DNA of 33,135 nt from Myxococcales bacterium (GTDB taxonomy: Bacteria > Myxococcota_A > Polyangia > Polyangiales > Polyangiaceae), in contig JAAFHV010000084.1 of assembly GCA_013297655.1 (NCBI GenBank), positions 1 to 33,135 of the forward strand, in the 5' to 3' direction. The position numbers and the translations under genes are program-made. This document shows positions 16,688 through 24,545 of this stretch, in pieces; the first letter of the stretch is position 1; the number at the start of each line of letters is the position of its first letter. Under the pieces are notes generated by a model that had not been told where the DNA came from, did no database searches, and saw only the letters and a list, made by a program, of their open reading frames with translations.

Positions 16688-17419
16688 GTGCCCGAAGCCA
16701 CCGCGACAGAGACCGAGGCCGAGCGAGCGTCGTCACGACGATCGTTTCTGCTGCGGCGTCTGCACTCGCTCTCGGGTGTGCTCCCGGTCGGCGTCTTCCT
16801 GATCGTGCACCTCTGGACGAACGCGTCCGTGCTCGGGGGCCGAGAGCCCTTCGATCACGCGGTCGACGAGATCCAGAAGCTCCCCGCGCTGCCCCTCGTC
16901 GAGGTGGTCGGCGTGCTGCTCCCGCTCGCGTTTCACGCGATTTTCGGCGTCTATTTGGCGACCCAGGGGCGCCCGAACGCGGGCCGCTATGGTCACGGCC
17001 GAAACTGGGCCTACGTGTTCCAGCGCATCACGGGCGGCGTGGCTTTCCTCTTCGTGCTCGCGCACCTATGGGAGCTACGGGTGCAAAAGTGGCTCTTCGG
17101 AATGTCGCACCACGCGTTCTACGACACCCTCGTCTCCCATTTGTCGGAGCTTCGGCTCGGGCTTCCGCTCGTCGCCATTCTTTATCTCGTCGGCATCGCG
17201 GCGAGCGTCTTTCACCTCGCGAACGGGCTCGCCACCTTCACCATGACCTGGGGCATCGTCACTTCACGCGCCGCTCAGCGCCGCGTCGCGATCGCGTTTG
17301 CGATCTTCGGGAGCGGGCTCTTTTTGATCGGCGCGAGCACCGTCGTCTCCCTCTCCACCGGCACGCAGCTTCCCTCCAAGGCCGCCGAGCCTGCCTGCGC
17401 ACCGTCTTCCGCCCCGTAA
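16688..17419 (+). CDS. sdhC: succinate dehydrogenase cytochrome b subunit (type B)
   Basis: This is a 243-residue integral membrane subunit that anchors SdhAB and passes electrons to menaquinone. Five hydrophobic helices are visible, with histidines placed as expected for two haem b groups: LIVHLWTNASV, LAFHAIFGVY, FVLAHLWELR, MSHHAFYD and SVFHLANGLATF. One subunit of this length followed by sdhA and sdhB is the Bacillus/Wolinella/deltaproteobacterial arrangement. GTG at 16688 was chosen; the in-frame TTG at 16658 would overlap the likely promoter. An Ala/Pro-rich tail ends the protein. The operon continues after a 67-base gap containing a repeat. Confidence 0.9.
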   Translation: MPEATATETEAERASSRRSFLLRRLHSLSGVLPVGVFLIVHLWTNASVLGGREPFDHAVDEIQKLPALPLVEVVGVLLPLAFHAIFGVYLATQGRPNAGRYGHGRNWAYVFQRITGGVAFLFVLAHLWELRVQKWLFGMSHHAFYDTLVSHLSELRLGLPLVAILYLVGIAASVFHLANGLATFTMTWGIVTSRAAQRRVAIAFAIFGSGLFLIGASTVVSLSTGTQLPSKAAEPACAPSSAP

Positions 17420-17426
17420 GGGGCCT

Positions 17427-17452
17427 CTCGTTCGCTCCGAAGGCGCAAGGCC
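17427..17452. repeat. 26-bp element, inverted partner at 20475-20500
   Basis: The sequence beginning CTCGTTCGCTCCGAAGGCGC lies between sdhC and sdhA. Its reverse complement occurs at 20475-20500 past the operon terminator with 23 of 26 positions equal. It could be one copy of a dispersed repeat or an RNA-processing hairpin arm. Confidence 0.45.
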
Positions 17453-17486
17453 TTCGTCCACACGTCACTACGCATTAGGAGTCGCC

Positions 17487-19535
17487 ATGGCCAAGGCTGC
17501 CAGCACCACCACCGAATCCGGAAAAGTTCGCCGCGTCATCGTCGTCGGCGGCGGGCTCGCGGGTCTCACCACGGTCATCAAGCTCTGCGAAGCGGGCGTC
17601 CCGGTGGACCTCTTCTCGCTCGTCCCCGTGAAGCGCTCGCACTCCGTGTGCGCGCAGGGCGGCATCAACGCGAGCGTGAACACCAAGGGTGAGGGCGACT
17701 CCCCCAAGGTGCACCTCGAAGAGACCGTGTACGGCGGGGACTTTCTCGCCAATCAGCCGCCCGTCAAAGGCATGGCCGACGCAGCCCCCGGCATCGTGTT
17801 CATGCTCGACCGCATGGGCGTGCCGTTCAACCGCACCTCGGAGGGCCTCTTGGACTTCCGTCGTTTCGGCGGCACCCTCTTCCACCGCACCGCCTTCGCG
17901 GGCGCCACCACCGGGCAGCAGCTCCTCTACGCGCTCGACGAGCAGGTGCGTCGCTACGAGACGGTCGACGTCGAGGACGACAAGGGCATCATCGTTCGCG
18001 GCGAGAAGATGGTCCGCAAGTTCGAGTTCTGGGACTTCCTCTCGATCATCCAAGACGACGAGGGCCGCGCCCGTGGCATCGTCGCGCAAGATCTCAAATC
18101 GATGCAGATCGAGAGCTTCCCCGGCGACGCGGTCTGCCTCGCGACCGGCGGCCCCGGCATCGTCTTCGGGCGCAGCACGAACAGCGTCATCAACACCGGC
18201 ACCGCCGCCGGCAGCGTGTACCGCCAGGGCGCCTGTTACGCGAACGGCGAGGCGATCCAGGTGCACCCCACCGCGATCCCGGGGGCCGACAAGCTCCGCC
18301 TCATCTCGGAGAGCGCGCGCGGCGAAGGTGGTCGCGTGTGGGTTCCCAAGGACCCCAAAGAGAAGCGCCGCGGCAAAGACGTGCCCGAGAAGGACCGCGA
18401 GTACTTCCTCGAAGACAAGTATCCCGGATATGGCAACTTGGTCCCCCGCGACATCGCCAGCCGCGAGCTCTTCCTCAAGTGTTTCCACGAGAACAAGGGC
18501 GTCTTCAACTCGAAGAGTGGCAAGAACGAGCTCGAGGTTTACCTCGACTTGACCCACATCCCGGAGCCCACGCTTCGTAGGAAGCTCGCCGGCATCCTCG
18601 AGATCTACGAGAAGTTCGTCGGCGAGGATCCGTACCACAACCCGATGCGCGTCTTCCCCGCGGTGCACTACTCGATGGGCGGCCTCTGGGTCGACTTCGA
18701 GAAGTCGGCCGACGGCGGGCTCGTGAAGGGCTCTCCCCGCAACCAGAGCACCAACATCGAGGGCCTCTACGCGGCCGGCGAGTGCGATTACCAGTACCAC
18801 GGGGCGAACCGCCTCGGCGCCAACTCGCTGCTCTCGTGCATCTACGCGGGCCTCGTCACCGGCCCCGCGATGGCCACCTACCGCGCCAACCTGGCGAAGA
18901 GCTCGTGGGACCTCTCGAGCTCCCTCTTCGACAAAGCGGAGAAGCGCGAGCAACAGAACTACGACGCGATCCTGAAGATGGACGGCGGGGAGAACCCCTA
19001 CGTCATCCACAAGGAGCTCGGCGACACCATGCTCCGCGACGTCACGATCGAGCGCCACAACGGCACCCTCGAAAAGGTGCTCGAGAAGATCGGCGAGTAC
19101 GAAGATCGTTACCAAAAGATCGGCGTGACGGACACGAGCCCGCGCGCGAACCAGGGCGCGCAGTTCGTTCGTCACTTGAAGAACATGCTCGTGATCGCGC
19201 GCGTCATCGCGACCGGCGCGAAGAACCGCGACGAGTCGCGCGGCGCGCACTTCAAGCCCGAGTTCAAGACCCGCGACGACGCCAATTGGCTCCGCACGAC
19301 GATGGCCCTCTACAAGGAAGACGGGAGCCGGAGCGAGGTCAACTTCGTCCGCGCCCTCGACTACAACCTCTGCGGGAAGCCCTTGCACGTGACGGACGAA
19401 GTGGACATCTCCCTCGTGACCCCGCGCGCTCGCAAATACGAGCAGGCGGGCGCCGCGAGCGCGGCCGCGACGAACACGAAGGCTGACGGGGCGGACGGCA
19501 AAGCGAGCGGAAAGGAAGCAGGCGCGAGCGCCTGA
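17487..19535 (+). CDS. sdhA: succinate dehydrogenase / fumarate reductase flavoprotein subunit
   Basis: This is a 682-residue catalytic subunit that oxidises succinate to fumarate with covalent FAD, facing the cytoplasm and docked on SdhC through SdhB. The Rossmann motif GGGLAG is at 21-26; the FAD-linking histidine is His52 in KRSHSVCAQGGIN. Substrate-binding motifs follow: HPTAIPGADKLRLISESARGEGG in mid-chain and CDYQYHGANRLGANSL near 430-445. The length fits type B enzymes. An Ala/Gly/Lys-rich tail (about 650-682) is an unusual lineage-specific extension. AGGAG lies 6 bases before the ATG. The gap to sdhB is 11 bases. Confidence 0.96.
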   Translation: MAKAASTTTESGKVRRVIVVGGGLAGLTTVIKLCEAGVPVDLFSLVPVKRSHSVCAQGGINASVNTKGEGDSPKVHLEETVYGGDFLANQPPVKGMADAAPGIVFMLDRMGVPFNRTSEGLLDFRRFGGTLFHRTAFAGATTGQQLLYALDEQVRRYETVDVEDDKGIIVRGEKMVRKFEFWDFLSIIQDDEGRARGIVAQDLKSMQIESFPGDAVCLATGGPGIVFGRSTNSVINTGTAAGSVYRQGACYANGEAIQVHPTAIPGADKLRLISESARGEGGRVWVPKDPKEKRRGKDVPEKDREYFLEDKYPGYGNLVPRDIASRELFLKCFHENKGVFNSKSGKNELEVYLDLTHIPEPTLRRKLAGILEIYEKFVGEDPYHNPMRVFPAVHYSMGGLWVDFEKSADGGLVKGSPRNQSTNIEGLYAAGECDYQYHGANRLGANSLLSCIYAGLVTGPAMATYRANLAKSSWDLSSSLFDKAEKREQQNYDAILKMDGGENPYVIHKELGDTMLRDVTIERHNGTLEKVLEKIGEYEDRYQKIGVTDTSPRANQGAQFVRHLKNMLVIARVIATGAKNRDESRGAHFKPEFKTRDDANWLRTTMALYKEDGSRSEVNFVRALDYNLCGKPLHVTDEVDISLVTPRARKYEQAGAASAAATNTKADGADGKASGKEAGASA

Positions 19536-19546
19536 ACGAGGATCCC

Positions 19547-20344
19547 ATGGCACAGGAAACCAGCTCCAAGACCAAGAAGTCCTCCGGCCGAACGGTGCGC
19601 CTCCGCGTGCATCGTCAAGACGGTCCCCATGCTCCCGAGACGAAGCGCGTCGAGGAGTTCGAGATCGACTGGCACCCGCAGATGAACGTCATCTCGGCGC
19701 TCATGGAGGTGCAGCGCAACCCCGTCACGGTGGAGGGCAAGACCGTCGCCCCGATCGTGTGGGAGAGCGTGTGCCTCGAAGAGGTGTGCGGCTCGTGCAC
19801 CATGCTCGTAAACGGCAAAGTGCGTCAGTCGTGCACCGCGCTCATCGATTTGCTCTCGCCCAACGGCGAGGTGGTCGATCTCGCCCCGATGAGCAAATTC
19901 CCGCTCGTTCGTGACTTGCAGGTCGATCGCGCCCGCATGTTCGACGACCTCAAGAAGGTCAAAGCGTGGATCCAGCTCGACGGCACTCACGAGCTCGGGC
20001 CCGGGCCGCGTCAGTCGCCGGAGAACCAGGAAGAGGCCTATCCCCTGTCGCGCTGCATGACCTGCGGCTGCTGCATGGAAGCTTGCCCCCAGGTGCACGA
20101 GGGCTCGAACTTCATCGGCCCCGCCGCGATCAGCCAAGTGCGTCTCTTCAACCTCCACCCGAGCGGCAAGATGCACGCGGCCGAGCGCCTCGAGACGCTG
20201 ATGGGCGAAGGTGGTGTCGCCGACTGCGGCAAAGCGCAAAACTGCGTCGAGGTCTGCCCGAAGGAGATTCCTTTGGTCGACAGCATCGCGCAGGTCTCCC
20301 GCCAAGCGACGAAGCAGATGCTCTTCGGGTGGCTCCTCAAGTAG
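19547..20344 (+). CDS. sdhB: succinate dehydrogenase iron-sulfur subunit
   Basis: This is a 265-residue subunit that carries electrons from the flavin to the quinone site. The N-terminal ferredoxin-like domain binds the [2Fe-2S] cluster through the cysteines in SVCLEEVCGSCTMLVNGKVRQSC; the helical C-terminal domain binds the [4Fe-4S] and [3Fe-4S] clusters through CMTCGCCMEACP and CGKAQNCVEVCPKEIPL. The last one holds a Val-Cys-Pro triplet typical of the 3Fe-4S side. GAGGA precedes the ATG. It is the last gene of the operon, which ends in the terminator at 20403. Confidence 0.96.
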   Translation: MAQETSSKTKKSSGRTVRLRVHRQDGPHAPETKRVEEFEIDWHPQMNVISALMEVQRNPVTVEGKTVAPIVWESVCLEEVCGSCTMLVNGKVRQSCTALIDLLSPNGEVVDLAPMSKFPLVRDLQVDRARMFDDLKKVKAWIQLDGTHELGPGPRQSPENQEEAYPLSRCMTCGCCMEACPQVHEGSNFIGPAAISQVRLFNLHPSGKMHAAERLETLMGEGGVADCGKAQNCVEVCPKEIPLVDSIAQVSRQATKQMLFGWLLK

Positions 20345-20402
20345 AGCCGTCAGCGACCGCCGCATCGGGCCGAGGTAGTACCAGCGGCGGCGCAGCACGA
20401 GG

Positions 20403-20442
20403 CCCGGGCAGCACACGAGTGCTCTCCGGGTCTTCCTTTTTT
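20403..20442 (+). terminator. intrinsic terminator of sdhCAB
   Basis: CCCGG (20403-20407) pairs with CCGGG (20426-20430), and an inner AGCAC pairs with GTGCT around the loop ACGA. A T-rich run (TCTTCCTTTTTT) follows directly, 59 bases beyond the sdhB stop. Confidence 0.8.
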
Positions 20443-20474
20443 GTCGCGTGCGGCCACCCAGGGAGCGCGCACGA

Positions 20475-20500
20475 GGCCTCGCGCCTCCGGAGCGAACGAA
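20475..20500. repeat. inverted partner of the 17427-17452 element
   Basis: Reverse complement of the element between sdhC and sdhA, 23 of 26 positions equal. It lies past the sdh terminator and is followed by a run of seven T after AAGGC, so a second weak transcript end here is possible. Confidence 0.45.
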
Positions 20501-20593
20501 AGGCTTTTTTTCCCGCACGGCGCGCTCCGTCGTCGTCGACGAGGGAACCGGAACGGCGCCGACGACGCGAGCGAGGAGTGCTAGGTTGGGCGC

Positions 20594-21097
20594 GTGAAAA
20601 CTCTCGCGCATCCCGTGTTCGGTGAAGTGGTGGTCGACTCGGACGAGGGCATCGAGTGGAGCGGATCGCAGAGCCTCCGCGGCCAAGCCGTGAGCGTGGA
20701 CCTCACCCTGCCCGGCGGCGAGACGAACCCCGGCGCCTGCCTCGACAAGGTCGCCTCGTTCGTCAAGGAGATGGAGGCGTTCGACGCCACCGCGCGCGAG
20801 GCCCTCGGCGACGACTACGAAGAAGGCCCCGACTCCGCGGTCGGCGGTTACCTCGATCACCACCTCGACGAGCTCGATCCGAAGGTGGTCACCAAGATTT
20901 TTGGCGTCGTCCCGGACGCGGTCGATCTCCCCGCGTTCTTGCGCGCCGCGCGATTGTGCCGTGTCGGACTTTACCCATCGGAGCTCGATCGCTGCGCCGT
21001 GTTCGACTACACGATTGGCAAAGACGTCACGCAGTACGTCTTGTCGGTCGCGTTCGACGGCGAGGGCGAGGTCACGTCGATCGACATGGAGAGCTGA
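20594..21097 (+). CDS. DUF2004-like protein
   Basis: This is a 167-residue soluble, acidic protein without signal peptide. The opening HPVFGEVVVDSDEGIEWSG, a central helix (CLDKVASFVKEMEAFDATAREAL) and a last strand pair (YVLSVAFDGEGEVTSIDMES) resemble DUF2004 proteins, which have no known activity; some relatives act as immunity proteins, but no toxin gene is next to it. The start is GTG at 20594. It follows the sdh operon with its own upstream region and is convergent with the YoaK-like gene; the two stops are 4 bases apart. Confidence 0.65.
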   Translation: MKTLAHPVFGEVVVDSDEGIEWSGSQSLRGQAVSVDLTLPGGETNPGACLDKVASFVKEMEAFDATAREALGDDYEEGPDSAVGGYLDHHLDELDPKVVTKIFGVVPDAVDLPAFLRAARLCRVGLYPSELDRCAVFDYTIGKDVTQYVLSVAFDGEGEVTSIDMES

Positions 21098-21101
21098 GCC
21101 G

Positions 21102-21872
21102 TCAGTCTCGCTCGTCCGGCAACGCTTTGCCCGCCGCGACGCCGTATGCCCCCGCCACGGCGAGCGCGAGCGCGGGCAAAATCAGGGAAAACTTGCCCAC
21201 CCTCGACGTGACGAAGGCCCCGAGGAGACTGCCACTCACGAAGCTGCCCGTGATCGTGAGGAGGAGCGTCATCTTGTCGGTCGAGGGCCGCACGGACGAC
21301 GACGGACCGATCGAGAGCGTCACATTCACGCGCCGGCCGAGGCCTCTCCGCGCATAACGAAACCAGCGCGCCGCCTCGATGCCGATGTCGGTGAGCACGC
21401 CGGTGAGGTGAGTCGTTCGAACGACGGCGCCCGAGAGCCGCGTCACGAGGCTGTTTTGGAGCCCCATCGCGCCACACAGGAGCAGCGCCGGCATGTCCTT
21501 CGCGACGGTCGCTCCTTCCCGCACGAGGGCGATGAACGCGACCAAGATCGCTGCCTCGAGCACCATGGGCACGCCATAGGTGCGCGACGGGCGCCCGAAG
21601 AATTGACTCTCAATCGCCATGCTCGCGAGGAACGCGCCGAGGAAAAACGCAGCGATCAGCACGAACGCCGTCACCGCCGAGAGCGGCTGCCCGAGCGCCA
21701 CGTCGTTCGCGAGGCGCCCCACGTTTCCGGTGACGTGCGACGTGAACGCCCCCACGAGGAGGAAGCTCGCCGAGTTCACGAACCCCGCGATCCACGCGAG
21801 AAAGGCCGCGACGAGGCGGTTCTCACGATCGGTTCGGTCGGCTCCTTCGCGGTGAAACACGTGACTCGCCAA
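21102..21872 (-). CDS. YoaK/DUF1275 family membrane protein
   Basis: This is a protein of about 256 residues with six or so hydrophobic helices and the family hallmark GFVNSASFLLVGAFTSHVTGN in the first third, followed by SAVTAFVLIAAFFLGAFLAS and a conserved LQNSLVTRLSGAVVRTTHLTG stretch. YoaK-type proteins are inner-membrane proteins of unknown transport function. TTG at 21872 gives a short hydrophilic N-terminus, but no clear ribosome site supports it; a GTG four codons later is also possible. It diverges from the esterase gene at 22103 across about 230 bases. Confidence 0.8.
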   Translation of the reverse strand: MASHVFHREGADRTDRENRLVAAFLAWIAGFVNSASFLLVGAFTSHVTGNVGRLANDVALGQPLSAVTAFVLIAAFFLGAFLASMAIESQFFGRPSRTYGVPMVLEAAILVAFIALVREGATVAKDMPALLLCGAMGLQNSLVTRLSGAVVRTTHLTGVLTDIGIEAARWFRYARRGLGRRVNVTLSIGPSSSVRPSTDKMTLLLTITGSFVSGSLLGAFVTSRVGKFSLILPALALAVAGAYGVAAGKALPDERD

Positions 21873-22071
21873 CCCATAGCAGCCCGTCGGCTGTCAGGCC
21901 CTTTCGAGGTGGTGACGGCGATGCCTCTCCGAGAGGCGGAGAAACGACGCCCGAAGCGAGTCTGCGGTCGAGCTCGACTTCCACGAAGTGCCGCACGCGT
22001 GGAAGCGCGCGGTTTCTCTGCCGGTGGAGCCCCCTCGACAGGGACCGAGCGCGATCGCTCGGCGAGGACGG

Positions 22072-22087
22072 GAGCTCGTCGACGAGC
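22072..22087. promoter_or_regulatory. perfect 16-bp palindrome upstream of esterase gene
   Basis: AGCTCGTCGACGAGCT is an exact palindrome ending 15 bases before the ATG at 22103. It could be an operator or a leader hairpin. GC-rich DNA yields such sites at times, so function is unproven. Confidence 0.35.
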
Positions 22088-22102
22088 TGCTAAGCTTCGT
22101 GC

Positions 22103-23044
22103 ATGTCCGTCCGCGCCGTCTCGGTGGTGTCCGCGCTCTCACTGTTCGCTCTCGTCGCCGCGTGCTCGGCGACCACGCCGGCTGTCGTGCCCACGACGGA
22201 CGCGGGTCAGAGCGAGCCCGGCACGAAGGTGCGTGGCGACACGGATCCGGTCGCCTTCGGTGGCGCGCGTCCGGTGAGCCTCTACGTGCCGAGCGCGTAT
22301 TCGGACGACAAGCCCGCGCCTCTCCTCGTGCTCCTTCATGGGTATAGCGCGAGCGGCACGCTGCAAGAGCTTTACCTCGGTATTCGCCAGCACGCGGAGA
22401 CACGCGGTTTCCTTTATGCGCACCCGGACGGCACCGTCGACGCGAGCGGGAAGCGCTTTTGGAACGCGACCGAGTGCTGCGACTTCGGCAAAACGGGCGT
22501 CGACGATCTTGCCTATCTGGACGGCTTGGTCGACGAAATCGGCAAACGATACAAAGTCGATCCGAAGCGGGTATTCCTTGTTGGTCACTCCAACGGCGGG
22601 TTCATGTCGTACCGGCTCGCGTGCGACAAATCGTCCAAGTTCGCCGGCCTCGTGAGCATCGCCGGCACCATCTGGACGGACGCCGCCCGCTGCTCGCCGC
22701 AGGAGCCCGTATCCATTCTTCACGTGCACGGCACCGCCGACGACACCGTCGCTTACGAGGGTGGCTCGATTCAAGGAGTGAAGCTCCCCGGCGCCAAAGA
22801 GACCATCACCCGCTGGGCCGGCTACGACGGATGCGACACGAGCGCGGTCGAGAAGGGCGAGCCCCTCGACATCGAGACGTCGCGCCCCGGCGCCGAGACC
22901 GAGGTCACCGCGTATCGAAAAGGCTGCAAAGGCGGCAGCGCGGTGGAGCTGTGGACGATGAGCGGCGCCGAGCACCTGCCCGCGTTCTCCAACACGTTCA
23001 TGCCGAAGGCGCTCGACTTCCTCTTCGCTCACCCGAAGCCATAA
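22103..23044 (+). CDS. lipoprotein esterase of the CE1 / PHB depolymerase (LpqC) family
   Basis: This is a 313-residue alpha/beta hydrolase. The lipoprotein signal ends in LVAAC (Cys21) and is followed by a short Thr/Asp-rich linker. The catalytic domain (about 48-313) has the oxyanion segment LLVLLHGYSASG (75-86), the nucleophile elbow GHSNGG with Ser163, an Asp in HGTADDTVAYEGG (213 or 214), and His291 in GAEHLP. The cysteine pair in WNATECCDFGK is typical of this family. Members cut feruloyl, acetyl or hydroxyalkanoate esters; being lipid-anchored, it probably acts outside the inner membrane on polymer or plant-derived esters. Its own promoter region faces YoaK. Confidence 0.87.
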   Translation: MSVRAVSVVSALSLFALVAACSATTPAVVPTTDAGQSEPGTKVRGDTDPVAFGGARPVSLYVPSAYSDDKPAPLLVLLHGYSASGTLQELYLGIRQHAETRGFLYAHPDGTVDASGKRFWNATECCDFGKTGVDDLAYLDGLVDEIGKRYKVDPKRVFLVGHSNGGFMSYRLACDKSSKFAGLVSIAGTIWTDAARCSPQEPVSILHVHGTADDTVAYEGGSIQGVKLPGAKETITRWAGYDGCDTSAVEKGEPLDIETSRPGAETEVTAYRKGCKGGSAVELWTMSGAEHLPAFSNTFMPKALDFLFAHPKP

Positions 23045-23056
23045 CCCGCGCTACGA

Positions 23057-23097
23057 GCGACGCGTGAATCGCCCCCCGCGAGGCCGGGGTGCGTCGT
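23057..23097 (+). terminator. hairpin after the esterase gene
   Basis: GCGACGC (23057-23063) pairs with GCGTCGT (23091-23097, one G-T pair), with CCCC and GGGG able to pair inside. It lies 13 bases past the stop and has no T-run, so its strength is uncertain. Confidence 0.4.
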
Positions 23098-23238
23098 TCG
23101 TGACGCGCGCCGAACGAGATAAACCTCGTAAATTCAATAGGTTACGACAGTGACATTTCCGTCAGGAGGTGGCTCGTCCGTTGCTCATGGGGAGGCGACG
23201 GCCCAACCGCGGGTCGTCGAAATCCAAGGAGTAAACTG

Positions 23239-23532
23239 ATGAATATCCGCATGCTGGCCCCCGTCCTCGTCTCGATCGCTGCCCTCGTCGCGTGCTCGTC
23301 CGACGACGGCGGGGGAACGGGACAAGGGAGCGGGAGCGGCAACGGCGACGGAAGCGGGAGCAGCAACGGAAGCGGGAACGGGAGCTCGTCCTCTTCGTCC
23401 AGCTACACCTGCTGCGTGAACAAGGCCTTCTACAAGTGCAGCTCCTCGACGGACATGCAGCATTGCGCGGCGCGAGACATGGAGAGCTACTGCCCGCGTG
23501 ACTCGTCGCAAGACGCGAAGTGCAAAGACTGA
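23239..23532 (+). CDS. small six-cysteine lipoprotein with Gly/Ser linker
   Basis: This is a 97-residue protein. The signal peptide ends in LVAC (Cys19); a Gly/Ser/Asn linker (about 24-53) is followed by a compact C-terminal domain of about 40 residues with six cysteines (YTCC, YKC, HC, YC, KC), which could form three disulfides. AAGGAG 7 bases before the ATG is a strong ribosome site. No homologue was recognised; the form fits small secreted adhesion or signal proteins of myxobacteria. It is monocistronic and convergent with the HxlR gene across a strong hairpin. Confidence 0.72.
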   Translation: MNIRMLAPVLVSIAALVACSSDDGGGTGQGSGSGNGDGSGSSNGSGNGSSSSSSSYTCCVNKAFYKCSSSTDMQHCAARDMESYCPRDSSQDAKCKD

Positions 23533-23563
23533 GAACGAGCTGAGACGCGACTGAACGAACGTT

Positions 23564-23610
23564 CGAGGGGCGTATGCCCGTGAGCCACGCGCCACGGGTG
23601 ACGCCCCTCG
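23564..23610. terminator. strong two-way hairpin between convergent genes
   Basis: A perfect 10-bp stem CGAGGGGCGT / ACGCCCCTCG encloses a small internal loop and a further 6-bp stem CCCGTG / CACGGG with a 10-base loop. It lies between the stops at 23532 (+) and 23650 (-). There is no T-run. Confidence 0.6.
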
Positions 23611-23649
23611 CGGCGTTCGCACGCTCGCATCGCATGGCCATCACGACGG

Positions 23650-24060
23650 TTACCGCGCGGAGACGGGCTTCGTCGCGCTCTCGTCGAACTTTTGGCGCGC
23701 CTCTTCGATGTCCGCGAGGTGACGCTCGGCCCATTTCCCCAGCGCGGCAATAGGCTCGCGGAGCGTGCGGCCGAGCTTGGTGAGCTCGTACTCCACCCGC
23801 GGCGGCACGGTAGGGTACACCGTGCGCGTGACGAGCCCGTCGCGTTCGAGGCCGCGGAGGGTGAGCGTGAGCATGCGCTGAGAGATGCCGTCGATTCCGC
23901 GTTTGAGCTCGCTGAAGCGCTTGGGCCCCGGCGAGAGCATGCGAATCAACGGAATGCTCCACTTGTCACCGACGCGGTCGAGCACGTCGCGCACGAGCAG
24001 GCACCTCGGTGTGGCCTGGGCACATCCATGTGCCTCCTTGTGGCAATCGTCGTTAGTCAC
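23650..24060 (-). CDS. HxlR family winged-helix regulator
   Basis: This is a 136-residue regulator. The N-terminal cysteines (CHKEAHGCAQATPRC) precede the family core: VLDRVGDKWSIPLIRML, GPKRFSELKRGIDGISQRMLTLTLRGLERDGLV and PPRVEYELTKLGRTL. HxlR proteins often sense electrophiles or redox stress by cysteine chemistry. GTG at 24060 is preferred because TGGAG lies 8 bases upstream; the ATG at 24093 has no ribosome site. The divergent DoxX gene begins 82 bases away, and two AGTCAC repeats between the starts are candidate operators, so the regulator probably controls both itself and the DoxX gene. Confidence 0.85.
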   Translation of the reverse strand: MTNDDCHKEAHGCAQATPRCLLVRDVLDRVGDKWSIPLIRMLSPGPKRFSELKRGIDGISQRMLTLTLRGLERDGLVTRTVYPTVPPRVEYELTKLGRTLREPIAALGKWAERHLADIEEARQKFDESATKPVSAR

Positions 24061-24082
24061 CAAACTAGCTCCAGTCACAAAA
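24055..24082. promoter_or_regulatory. direct repeats and dyad in HxlR/DoxX divergent region
   Basis: AGTCACCAAA (24055-24064) and AGTCACAAAA (24073-24082) repeat directly, and TAGT-N6-ACTA (24054-24067) forms a dyad overlapping the HxlR start. Such paired sites fit autoregulation by a dimeric HxlR protein; no binding is shown. Confidence 0.4.
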
Positions 24083-24141
24083 GGGTACCACATCACCCGG
24101 GTTCGTCGAACCTCGCGGCGCTGCGTGAAAAGGAGCTGGTT

Positions 24142-24531
24142 TTGGCCGAGACACCGAAAAAATGGGAGCTTTGGGTTGGTCGGGTGCTCACCGGGTTGCC
24201 GTCGCTCATGCTCGTGGGGAGCGCCCTCGCGAAGCTCGCTAGCCCCGCGGAGATGGTCGCGAACTTCGAGAAGATGGGATTCAAGACCTCGCAGCTCGTG
24301 CCGCTCGGCATCCTCGAGCTCACGTGCGTGGTGCTCTACCTCGTTCCCCGCACCGCCATCTTCGGCGCGATCTTGCTGACGGGTTATCTCGGCGGCGCGG
24401 TCGTCACGCACTTGCGCGTCGGAGAGCCGTTCTTCATCCCGATCGTGCTCGGCGTGATGATTTGGGGTGGCATTTATCTGCGCGAGCCGCGGCTTCGCAA
24501 GCTCGTGCCCCGATCGCCGGACGCGAGCTGA
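24142..24531 (+). CDS. DoxX family membrane protein
   Basis: This is a 129-residue protein with four predicted membrane helices: about 13-33 (VLTGLPSLMLVGSALAKLA), 48-70, 75-95 and 100-115. The EMVANFEKMGF loop after helix 1 is typical of DoxX proteins, which are small inner-membrane proteins tied to redox or thiol stress in several bacteria. TTG at 24142 is set by AAGGAG 6 bases upstream. The divergent HxlR regulator next door is a common partner of DoxX genes and the likely control. Confidence 0.82.
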   Translation: MAETPKKWELWVGRVLTGLPSLMLVGSALAKLASPAEMVANFEKMGFKTSQLVPLGILELTCVVLYLVPRTAIFGAILLTGYLGGAVVTHLRVGEPFFIPIVLGVMIWGGIYLREPRLRKLVPRSPDAS

Positions 24532-24545
24532 ACTGGGCCGTCGTA

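Noticed and set aside
17475-19553. 692-codon minus-strand open frame opposite sdhA
   Set aside because: It mirrors the codon pattern of sdhA, a common artefact at high third-position GC; no family pattern.
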